From the IMG/VR virus record IMGVR_UViG_3300034694_000399, positions 1 to 44,369 of that record: a DNA stretch of 44,369 nt. One strand, 5' to 3'. This document shows, piece by piece, positions 1-7,300 of this stretch (the stretch's first letter is position 1; each line of letters begins with the position of its first letter). Under the pieces are notes generated by a model. That model searched no databases. It saw nothing but the letters and a program-made list of their open reading frames with translations, and was not told the DNA's origin. The stretch is from a virus. Position numbers and translations under genes: made by a program.

Positions 1-764
1 CTAATTTTTATAAGTTCGCTAAAAAATATATAGTACCAAAGACAAGAAGGATTGGTGGTTTTATGGTTAATGATTACTCAGGAGGTAAGGATAGTATCTT
101 ACATGTTATGAATCAGTACATGATTTCATACACACAAAAAGAAGCAGGATTTGAATCTTCTATAAAAGAAAAAATTTTGTTTGTCGATGCTCCTGAAAGT
201 TTAATGGTTATGTGTTCTAAGTTAAAGAAGCTGCTTGTTCTGGAAGGTGAAGATGAAGTTATACTAGCTGATACAAGTGTAAAGCTTATGCAGAAGCTAC
301 ATCAAATGTATAGTGGTACTGTTAAGTTTGAAAGTGGAAATTCCATGGTCCTTGATTTGTTTAAAGCTGAATACATATACGATAATTTTTGTTGTAATAA
401 AATAGGAATATTCTATAAGTTTAAGGAAGAGCTTAACGCAATTAAGAAAGTCTATGGAGATAGTATATGCACTGATTTAGATGAGTTTAACAGCACAGAT
501 AAGTCTATAGCCTTGCAAATTGTCAGTGGAAGAGAAGGAATATCTTTGCGTAATGCTAAATATTTAGTATATTACAACATAGATTTTAGTGCTACAAGTT
601 ACTGGCAGTCAAGAGATAGAATGACTACTAAAGAAAGACTTGAGAACGAAGTGTTTTGGATTTTCACAGAAGGAGGAATAGAAAGTAAAATATATAAAGC
701 AGTAAGCAAAAAGAAAAATTATACTTTAAATCATTTCAAAAGAGATTTATTAACTTTAAATTAA
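1..764 (+). CDS. SF2 helicase, C-terminal part (5' truncated by window edge)
   Basis: The reading frame is open from base 3 through the first internal ATG at 63, so this is the 3' part of a longer gene. The visible protein is a helicase superfamily 2 (SNF2/DEAD-like) second RecA domain. The stretch around codons 152-200 counted from the ATG at 63 has the motif V-like SGREGISL, then YNIDFSATSYWQSRDRM, which is motif VI-like, and a C-terminal IESKIYKAVSKKK helix. Phage helicases of this type unwind or remodel DNA during replication or recombination. The Walker A/B half lies outside the window, so ATPase competence cannot be judged. It is the first visible gene of the plus-strand replication cluster, followed after 5 nt by a tiny ORF. 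The helicase class is fairly sure; the exact subfamily is not. Confidence 0.85.
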   Translation, partial: NFYKFAKKYIVPKTRRIGGFMVNDYSGGKDSILHVMNQYMISYTQKEAGFESSIKEKILFVDAPESLMVMCSKLKKLLVLEGEDEVILADTSVKLMQKLHQMYSGTVKFESGNSMVLDLFKAEYIYDNFCCNKIGIFYKFKEELNAIKKVYGDSICTDLDEFNSTDKSIALQIVSGREGISLRNAKYLVYYNIDFSATSYWQSRDRMTTKERLENEVFWIFTEGGIESKIYKAVSKKKNYTLNHFKRDLLTLN

Positions 765-769
765 ATAAT

Positions 770-895
770 ATGAACAGAGTACAAAGTAGTTTAGAATTAT
801 TAAGAATAATGGCAATCAAATTTTCAGAAGAAGCTGATAAATTGAATGAGAATTTAGAACAAAAAGAAACAATTAAAACCAAACAACATGACTGA
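770..895 (+). CDS. small helical hypothetical protein (41 aa)
   Basis: A 41-codon ORF starts 5 nt after the helicase stop and ends in TGA inside the start of the next ORF (ATG at 888). The product is charged and probably one long amphipathic helix, with a pattern such as SSLELLRIMAIKFSEEADKLNENL. No known family is recognised. The tight packing between two genes, the A/T-rich leader and the overlap with the next start support real coding. It could be a small binding partner of the helicase, but nothing in the sequence proves this. Confidence 0.5.
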   Translation: MNRVQSSLELLRIMAIKFSEEADKLNENLEQKETIKTKQHD

Positions 896-983
896 AGCAA
901 TAGGTTGGCTGTGTTTAGCCTGGGTAGTAATGGTAGTAGGAAAGTCAATAGCGAAGAAGTTATGGCCAAAAGATTGGGAATAA
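888..983 (+). CDS. 31-residue single-TM membrane peptide
   Basis: This short ORF overlaps the previous gene by 8 nt and ends in TAATG, where its stop shares one base with the start of the next gene at 983. The peptide reads MTEAIGWLCLAWVVMVVGKS and then a basic tail (IAKKLWPKDWE). That is a hydrophobic helix of about 16 residues followed by lysines and tryptophans, as expected of a one-pass inner-membrane micropeptide. No family is recognised. The two coupled junctions are the main evidence that it is translated. A second peptide of the same size and layout occurs at 3820-3915. Confidence 0.5.
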   Translation: MTEAIGWLCLAWVVMVVGKSIAKKLWPKDWE

Positions 984-1429
984 TGAGAACAAAAGCTGGA
1001 AAATTTAGACAAGATAGTTATGATCAAAATGATAAGTTTGCAATTAATAAAATACAAAAATATTTATTAAAAAATAATTTCATTATAGAAGAAAAAGACC
1101 AAGAAGATTTTGACATAGATATAATTGCAAATAAAGATGGATTAAAATATAGAATAGAAGCAGAAGTTAAAAATACTTTTTTTACTGATTTAGATAGTTT
1201 TCCATTTAATACAGTTTCTTTTTTAGGTAGGAAAAAAAAATATTCTAATGAAGGATTATTTTATTATTTTTTGTTGTGTAAAAAAAACAATTCATTTTTA
1301 TATTGTACAAGTGATACTATTTATCAAGAAAAGTATAAAGAAATAAAAGAAGTTAACACAATACACCGTTTTGGAACTGATGTATTTTATAGAGTACCAA
1401 AAGAATTATGTAATTTTAGAACTTTTTAA
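983..1429 (+). CDS. PD-(D/E)XK-like nuclease-fold protein
   Basis: I chose the start at 983 because it forms a TAATG overlap with the upstream micropeptide. In-frame ATGs at 905 and 962 exist but would overlap that ORF. The 148-residue protein has an acidic residue pair in FDIDI (D44/D46), then about 15 residues later EAEVK (E59, E61, K63). This is the beta-hairpin arrangement of restriction-endonuclease-like folds, where D, E and K bind metal and activate water. A FYYFLLC beta strand follows. A DNA nuclease or a Holliday-junction-type resolvase is plausible. It lies immediately before a VRR-NUC gene, so two nuclease folds are side by side. Family identity is an inference from motif spacing. 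Confidence 0.5.
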   Translation: MRTKAGKFRQDSYDQNDKFAINKIQKYLLKNNFIIEEKDQEDFDIDIIANKDGLKYRIEAEVKNTFFTDLDSFPFNTVSFLGRKKKYSNEGLFYYFLLCKKNNSFLYCTSDTIYQEKYKEIKEVNTIHRFGTDVFYRVPKELCNFRTF

Positions 1430-1438
1430 GGTTATAAT

Positions 1439-1678
1439 ATGACAGAACAACAAATACAAGCGAAGAGAATTAAACAATTAGAAGCTGAAGGGTACTATGT
1501 TATCAAGCTTATTAAGACTAATAAGAATGGGATACCTGATCTTGTTGCTATACCCCCTAACTGTGGGGTTATATTTTCAGAAGTAAAAAAGCCAAAGGGC
1601 AGGGTGTCTGCCTTACAAGAATTTAGATTAAAAGAATTAGAAAAGCATGGAGTCAGAACAGAAGTATATAGAGGATGA
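1439..1678 (+). CDS. VRR-NUC domain nuclease
   Basis: This 79-residue protein is essentially one VRR-NUC domain, a compact PD-(D/E)XK fold found alone in phages and fused in eukaryotic FAN1. Visible catalytic elements are the GIPDLVAI strand (D34), SEVKKPKGRVSALQ (E48, K50, Q60) and the terminal VYRG strand. Stand-alone phage members act as structure-specific nucleases or Holliday-junction resolvases during replication and packaging. The gene starts 9 nt after the previous nuclease-like gene and its end overlaps the next ORF by 32 nt. Length fits single-domain phage VRR-NUC proteins. Confidence in the fold is high; the substrate is inferred. Confidence 0.85.
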   Translation: MTEQQIQAKRIKQLEAEGYYVIKLIKTNKNGIPDLVAIPPNCGVIFSEVKKPKGRVSALQEFRLKELEKHGVRTEVYRG

Positions 1679-1961
1679 ATTTGAATTGGACGAATACTTT
1701 CTAAAACAAATGCATACTTTTGAATTGGATGTAAAAAATAAAATAGCATCTAAAATAGATGAGCTAATAGGATTAAAAAGCACAGATGGAAAAATACAAA
1801 GCATAGCTGGTTATATTAATTTAAAAAAAGATATTGATATATTTTTTGTTTTAGATTACTATAGAGAAGCTGATTGCGCTCCTACTGTACTAATAGACGT
1901 TAACGAAATAGAAGTAGACAGATACCTAGACTATATAAACTCTAATAAATATATTAAATGA
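1647..1961 (+). CDS. hypothetical acidic protein (104 aa)
   Basis: An acidic protein of unknown function, rich in D, E, Y and I, with an alpha/beta look: a charged N-terminal helix up to about residue 45, then strands around DIDIFFVLDYY and TVLIDVNEIEV. No conserved catalytic motif is recognised. The given start overlaps the VRR-NUC gene by 32 nt; a later internal Met near residue 22 is an alternative. Its stop overlaps the next start by 4 nt (ATGA), which indicates translational coupling with the DnaA-domain protein. Location suggests a replication accessory protein. Confidence 0.6.
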   Translation: MESEQKYIEDEFELDEYFLKQMHTFELDVKNKIASKIDELIGLKSTDGKIQSIAGYINLKKDIDIFFVLDYYREADCAPTVLIDVNEIEVDRYLDYINSNKYIK

Positions 1962-2326
1962 ATCGTTCAGAAAAATTAATAATAGAAGCTGTAGAGTCAG
2001 CAACAGGTGTTTCTGATATAATTAGAAAGACTAGAAAAAGAGAATATGTTGATGCTAGACGAATAGCCTACATGATATTCAGGGAAACACAATTTTACAC
2101 GTTTGAAAAAATAGGTGAATTGTTTAATAGAGGTCATGCAACTGTATTGTTTGGAATTAGATCAGGTCAATCACTTATAGATTTTGACCCAGAGTTTAAA
2201 GAAAACTATTTACAATGCCTTGCTAAGATTGGGACTATAAACACTGAAAAAGAACAGATAAGACAAAAAATATTAGATTTAAAAAGAAAGTTATTAACAC
2301 TAGAAAAAATAGAAAATGGATTATAA
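1958..2326 (+). CDS. stand-alone DnaA C-terminal DNA-binding domain protein
   Basis: Residues about 28-70 match the helix-turn-helix of the DnaA domain IV family (Bac_DnaA_C): YVDARRIAYMIFRE, then KIGELFNRGHATVLFGI, equivalent to the bacterial signature GxxFgxRdHsTVl. In DnaA this helix-turn-helix reads the DnaA box. There is no AAA+ ATPase part here: the protein is 122 residues, with a C-terminal coiled-coil-like helix (KEQIRQKILDLKRKLLTLEKI). It therefore looks like an origin-recognition or repressor module without an ATP motor. The ATGA overlap with the upstream gene and the overlap with the next gene place it firmly in the replication operon. Confidence 0.85.
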   Translation: MNRSEKLIIEAVESATGVSDIIRKTRKREYVDARRIAYMIFRETQFYTFEKIGELFNRGHATVLFGIRSGQSLIDFDPEFKENYLQCLAKIGTINTEKEQIRQKILDLKRKLLTLEKIENGL

Positions 2327-2549
2327 ATTTGAAGACATACAGAAGATAATAGACTTTAAAAGTTGGGTAGATAAAAAGAAGATTGATGAGCTTCTTAGAA
2401 TTGATTGTACGATGTACACTAACCTGGGATTAGATAGTTTAAAGAAAGATCGTGAAGAAACAAAAAGAAGATCAAAAGTCATTTACAGGGCTATATCTAA
2501 GATAGATGAGGCTTTTGGTAAAAGCCTAATATACCAAATGGATAGTTAA
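2316..2549 (+). CDS. conserved small phage protein of unknown function (77 aa)
   Basis: A 77-residue soluble protein, predicted mostly helical, starting MDYKFEDIQKIIDFKSWVDKKK and containing a charged KKDREETKRRSKVIYRAI helix. I recognise this general pattern from Bacteroidota phage replication regions but know no function. It overlaps the DnaA-domain gene by 11 nt. After it lies the only notable non-coding gap of this operon (28 nt, T-rich). Confidence 0.6.
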   Translation: MDYKFEDIQKIIDFKSWVDKKKIDELLRIDCTMYTNLGLDSLKKDREETKRRSKVIYRAISKIDEAFGKSLIYQMDS

Positions 2550-2577
2550 TAACTATTTTGTTTTTTATTGTTTTTTT

Positions 2578-2793
2578 ATGTTAAATTTAGGAAACAATTA
2601 TAAAATGGCAATACAAATACACAACCATAATTCCATAAATTTTATAAATCTTTTAATGGAAAGAATAAATTCACTTAGTGACGATATTTACGAATCACTA
2701 ATGGATGAAGATACTGAATCTCTAAAGTCCTCAATAAGAGAGTTGCAGATAGTTTTACGAGAAACACAAAAAACAACTGAAGATGAGTACTAA
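2578..2793 (+). CDS. hypothetical acidic helical protein (71 aa)
   Basis: A small acidic protein; the C-terminal half is a heptad-like helix (NLLMERINSLSDDIYESL and SSIRELQIVLRETQ). An internal ATG at 2605 (MAIQIHNHNS) is an equally good start and has the A-rich leader typical of this genome. The ORF overlaps the phosphoesterase start by 11 nt. No family is recognised. Oligomerisation through the coiled coil is likely, but the role is unknown. Confidence 0.5.
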   Translation: MLNLGNNYKMAIQIHNHNSINFINLLMERINSLSDDIYESLMDEDTESLKSSIRELQIVLRETQKTTEDEY

Positions 2794-3817
2794 AAAAGAC
2801 GTAGGATACAGGCCAAGACTTACTGAGGAAGAAAGTGAGATGATAAATAGTCATAGAGCATTAAGAGTAGAATGCGAAACCAATGGAATACCAATGAGTG
2901 ATGTAAATCATTATTGGCACAAGGGCAAAAGCTTTTCTCTCCATGTAAAAAATAGTGGAGTAAACCTAGACAAAGTAAGAGAGGACATGATTAAGGCTAT
3001 GAACAATCATTCTCCTTCATATCCTAAGATAAAAAGAAATAGATCAGAAGATGGTCACTTATTAGTTATAGACCCTGCTGACATACATATAGGGAAGCTT
3101 GCAACGAGCTTTGAAACAGGAGAGGACTACAACTCTCAGATAGCAGTAAAAAGGGTTAAGAAAGGCGTAAAAGGAATTTTACAAAAATCAAATGGATTTA
3201 ATATAGATAAGATTCTTTTTGTTGGTGGTAACGATATACTTCATATAGACGAACCTCATCGAAAAACTACTGCAGGAACACCTCAAGACACTGATGGAAT
3301 GTGGTACGATAACTTTATGACTGCTAAAAAACTTTACATAGATGTTCTAGAGACATTGATGTCTGTAGCTGATGTTCATTTTGTATACAATCCTAGTAAC
3401 CACGATTATATATCTGGATTTATGTTATCCGATTCTATACAGTCTTGGTTTAGGAAGTCTAAGAATATAACATTTGATTGTAGTATAGCTCATAGAAAAG
3501 GATTTAAGTATGGTCAAAATTTAATTGGAACTACACATGGAGATGGAGCAAAGCTCGCTGACCTTCCATTAATAATGGCTAATGAGTTTTCAAGAGAATG
3601 GGCTGATACAAAACATAGATATGTTTATACTCACCACATACACCACAAAAGTTCAAAAGACTATCATGGAATTACAGTTGAATCATTGAGGTCTCCAAGT
3701 GGGTCAGATTCCTGGCATCATAGAAAGGGATATGGAGTTGGTGGTGTAAAAGCGGTAGAAGGTTTTATACATTCAAAAGACCATGGTCAAGTAGCAAGGT
3801 TAACTCATATCTTTTAA
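2783..3817 (+). CDS. calcineurin-like metallophosphoesterase
   Basis: All motifs of the two-metal phosphoesterase superfamily (SbcD/Mre11/PP) are visible in order: DPADIHIGK (D100-x-H102), GGNDILH (residues 148-154), NPSNHDY (N206-H207-D208), GTTHGDG (H252) and YTHHIHH (H284-H288). An N-terminal segment of about 85 residues before the domain may bind DNA. Phage members of this kind commonly sit in replication modules and are proposed to be nucleases or nucleotide phosphohydrolases. The 344-residue length is normal for such phage proteins. Catalytic residues look complete; the substrate is unknown. Confidence 0.85.
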   Translation: MSTKKDVGYRPRLTEEESEMINSHRALRVECETNGIPMSDVNHYWHKGKSFSLHVKNSGVNLDKVREDMIKAMNNHSPSYPKIKRNRSEDGHLLVIDPADIHIGKLATSFETGEDYNSQIAVKRVKKGVKGILQKSNGFNIDKILFVGGNDILHIDEPHRKTTAGTPQDTDGMWYDNFMTAKKLYIDVLETLMSVADVHFVYNPSNHDYISGFMLSDSIQSWFRKSKNITFDCSIAHRKGFKYGQNLIGTTHGDGAKLADLPLIMANEFSREWADTKHRYVYTHHIHHKSSKDYHGITVESLRSPSGSDSWHHRKGYGVGGVKAVEGFIHSKDHGQVARLTHIF

Positions 3818-3819
3818 TT

Positions 3820-3915
3820 ATGAAAGATAAATATTTTACAAAAATATTTGCTTGGATGATTATATTGATGGTCACTTATTTTATTTGGTCTAGTGTTTAT
3901 ACATGGATATTTTAA
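3820..3915 (+). CDS. 31-residue single-TM membrane peptide
   Basis: A 31-codon ORF begins 2 nt after the phosphoesterase stop and ends in TAATG with the next gene. After a short basic N-terminus (MKDKYFTK) comes an uninterrupted hydrophobic helix, IFAWMIILMVTYFIW, then SSVYTWIF. It is a probable one-pass membrane peptide. Its length, topology size and coupling mode are the same as those of the ORF at 888-983, although the sequences are not similar. No family is recognised. Confidence 0.5.
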   Translation: MKDKYFTKIFAWMIILMVTYFIWSSVYTWIF

Positions 3916-4232
3916 TGATTAAAAAAGAATGGCATTTTATGGATAAGGCTAAACAAAGAAAACAAACTCCAGTTTATACAGGAGTATTGATGTATTTCCC
4001 AGATGCTATAAAAGAAATAGCACAATGCAGTTATGCAGGACAACAACAACATAACCCTGACCTTCCGTTAAATTGGGATAGAGATAAGTCAGGAGACGAA
4101 TTAGACGCTCTTACAAGGCACTTAATGGAATGTGGCACTGTAGATTCCGATGGAGTTAGACACTCTGCTAAAGTCGCTTGGAGAGCTTTAGCAAACCTGC
4201 AAAAAGAAATAGAAAATGAAGGATCAAATTAA
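3915..4232 (+). CDS. dATP/dGTP diphosphohydrolase N-terminal domain (DUF5664-like) protein
   Basis: The start at 3915 gives a TAATG junction with the micropeptide; an ATG at 3903 adds four residues but overlaps it more. The 105-residue protein carries the signature of the DUF5664 family: YFPDAIKEIAQCSYAGQQQHNP, then LNWDRDKSGDELDALTRHLMEC, then DSDGVRHSAKVAWRALANL. Conserved His, Asp and Glu residues in three helices suggest metal-dependent, MazG-like all-alpha nucleotide hydrolysis. In phages this would adjust the dNTP pool during replication. Family recognition is good; biochemical activity is inferred from the family name. Confidence 0.75.
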   Translation: MIKKEWHFMDKAKQRKQTPVYTGVLMYFPDAIKEIAQCSYAGQQQHNPDLPLNWDRDKSGDELDALTRHLMECGTVDSDGVRHSAKVAWRALANLQKEIENEGSN

Positions 4233-4320
4233 CGAACAGATACTAAGAGAAAAGTTAAAATCTAATCCAGATTATAAGTTAATACAAAGGCTTCAGCAAT
4301 TACTTGATGAACTAAGTTAA
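4216..4320 (+). CDS. tiny helical protein at the end of the plus operon (34 aa)
   Basis: A 34-residue ORF overlaps the end of the previous gene by 17 nt. It encodes a charged helix with leucine spacing (IQRLQQLLDELS). Its stop TAA lies inside the palindrome TTAA shared with the stop of the giant minus-strand gene, so the two genes overlap tail to tail by 4 nt. Support is modest: position and coupling only. Confidence 0.4.
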   Translation: MKDQINEQILREKLKSNPDYKLIQRLQQLLDELS

Positions 4321-7300
4321 TCTAAAAGACCTTTGCTTTTTAACAAGTTAGTAGAACCACTTCCTCCTAATTTACTTTTAGTATTTAACAAGTTAGAAGA
4401 TTTACCTGATTTTTCTTCTTTTCTAATTCTCTTAACTCTTTCCTTTACTTGTTGATCATTAGGTGCTTTTTGCCCTTCTTCTTCCAACAAATCAAAAGCT
4501 TCGTCTTCTAAGTCACGCTTCTTATCTATTACTTTCATTTTAGATATATTCTTAAATGCTCTTTCTGATAAGTAACCTACTTCGCTAAATGGTAGTAATC
4601 CAACTACGTGTAGAGCGTAAGCTCCAGCTACACCATTTAGGTTATCAAGAGCTTCAGGAGTTAACTTCTTAGAGCTTTTTTTACCAAAGTATTCACTGGT
4701 TACCTCTCCACTTTGAATTGTCATTATCATATCTTTAAGTAAGATTAGCTTTTTTCCTCCAATACCTAAGACACCTAACTGATCTCCCAATTCCTTATCG
4801 GTCTTAGCAAAGAATTTAAAAGGGTCGTCATCTCCTTCTTGCATTATTGAAAGCATACTGTTTGCTTGGGCTAATGCTAAATCATTTAAAACAGGAATAG
4901 GAACAAATACATCGGCAACAACATTACCTATACGACCTGCCAATCTTGCATCAAATTCTTTTTCTTTTTTCTTCTTATTTTTTTCTCTGTTTTCAAATGA
5001 CGTTAAATTAGGATCTTCTTCTTCTCCTGTATACATTCTAGCTACATTAGAAAGCATTTGAGTTATTCCTAAACCAATCGCATTAAACATTGCTGTTTCT
5101 ACAACTAATCCTCCTAAGGATTTAGCTGCAGCAGTTTTATCTCCTGGCAATGCAGTAGGGTTTCTAACAAGAGTATTTAAATCAGAATACATTCTTGTTT
5201 TTTGATTTAACAAGAAGTTAGCAAATGGGAATAGTGTTTTTCTAATAATCTGAGTTTGTAAATCTTTTTTCGTAAACAATCCACCCTGTAAGTCAGAGTC
5301 AGATGTATTCTGTTGTCTGTCTACTTGTTGTTGAGCATATTGAGCTGCCTCTTTATCAAGTGGTTTAGTAAAATCGATATCCCCTGACTTTACACCTTTT
5401 TTGTCCATTGCCTTTAAATAATAAGCAATGAAAGAAGCTCTTGCGGTTTGAACATCAGGAGCTACTAATAGCTTATCGATAATAGCCTTATTACCCTTGT
5501 CTATTGCATCTACTACCTTTCCAGGTATCGATGTTGCAGATTTTTTTATTCTAGAATCAACTCCTTCAATATCACCCTGAGAACTTACTCCTCTATTCGC
5601 AATTGGCAATCCTGAATTGTTTATTGCATTTTGAACGTCTTTATTAAATATTAATGCAGAAGCTTTAGAGGTGTTAATAATACCTGCATTTATTGCAGTA
5701 TTAAATATAGGCACAATCTGTTTTAAAGGTTGAGTTATTCCACCTAAGGCTTTTACAACCCCAAACGTAGCAGCTTTATTTAAAATCTTCAAAGCTTTTT
5801 TTTCATCCTCTTTTACTCTTTGACCTGTTCTTTTTGCGTCTATGTAATCTATTATTCTTTTCTTAACAATATCTCTTGACTTATCATTTGGAAATACCTC
5901 ATTAAATGACTCCGAAGCAATCGCTCCTTTTATTTGTTGTATTGCTCCAGCTGTATTAATATCTGTTAAAGCAGCTTTTAAATTAGCCATGTTCTGAGAA
6001 TCAAATCCTAGGTTTAGAATCCTTCCTTCTTTTAATTTACTAGGTTTAGTTGACTCTTCTAATACACCTGTCTTTTTACTGTACACACTACTTGATCCAT
6101 CAGGGTTAAAAAGAGGTTTTGTTATATCCCTTCCTTCTGTCTCAGACTCTACGCTAATATTCTGAATGCTTCTAGGTATATAGTTAGTATCCTTGCCTAG
6201 GTTTTTATTGTAAACATTCAGGGATGTCTCAGCTAAAGCGTCATAGTTAGAGGCCCATACATCTGTCATATACTTTACACCCTCTAAGTTTGCAGGATCA
6301 GCCTTAGACTGAACCTCAGAAATATTATTTGAATCTTTCACAAGCCTCTCATAGGCTTCTTTAATTAATTTACCTTTATTTTGATTTTCTAAATCACTTG
6401 ATTTAAGAAGGTCTTTATAAGTGTTTTCTATTAATTTCTTGCTATCATCAAAGTCTTTTACTTCTTGACCAGGAGTAAATCTTTGGATCTCACCAAGTAT
6501 ACCTCTTTCAATATCATTAGCTAGGTCAAAGAATTTTCCAACTTTCATTACTTTTTTCTTGAAAGCTTTAGCGTAGTCTTTAACTATATTTTCAGAATCT
6601 CTTTCAGCTTTAGCAGCTCCATTAATAGCTTCTGTCACCCCTATTTTATCCATAACCTTAGCTCCCTTTTGTTGAGAAGCAAACATTAATTCAAAAACAT
6701 TAGGCAGTGTTGCTATACTTGTATTCCAATACCTTCCCAGCATCGAGCTTTTTAAGGTGCTAGTTATCTTGTCTTTAACCAAAGATTTCATGCCTTTAGA
6801 ACCCTTAGCCTGTTTAAGAATAGACTTCATCCCACCTGTACTTTGATTTGTTTCAAAGTTTAGAATAGCATCTAAAGCTTTCATCTTTTCTTTTGTAGTA
6901 AGAACACTCATATCCATTTTTAGAAACTCTCCTAGAAGTTTCTTTTGCTCTTTAGTTACCTCAACATCGCTGTCGGCTATAACTTGCTTTGCGTTTATTT
7001 TAGCGTTAGATATAGCTTGTTTAAGAGCCTTTTCTACAGCATCTTTCTTTTCATTAGCAGCCTTCTCTTTACCTTCTTCAGTAAGCGTATTCCCATCCAA
7101 AGAGATCAATAGATCTCTCATCTCCTCAAGAGTTAAATCATTCGCATCTAATCCAGTTAAATCTTGGAAAGCTTTTTTCTGTAATTCGTAATCTTTTTCT
7201 TTTTGAGCTTCCTGTTCTTTCTTAGTATATTCATCTGCTTTCTTAGTGTCAAAAGGAGTGGCTGTTTTTAGTCCATTCTTTGTTTGTTTAGTTGGCATGA

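Noticed and set aside
905-982. Upstream in-frame starts (905, 962) for the nuclease-like gene
   Set aside because: They would overlap the 31-residue micropeptide extensively, whereas 983 forms the TAATG junction seen repeatedly elsewhere in this genome.
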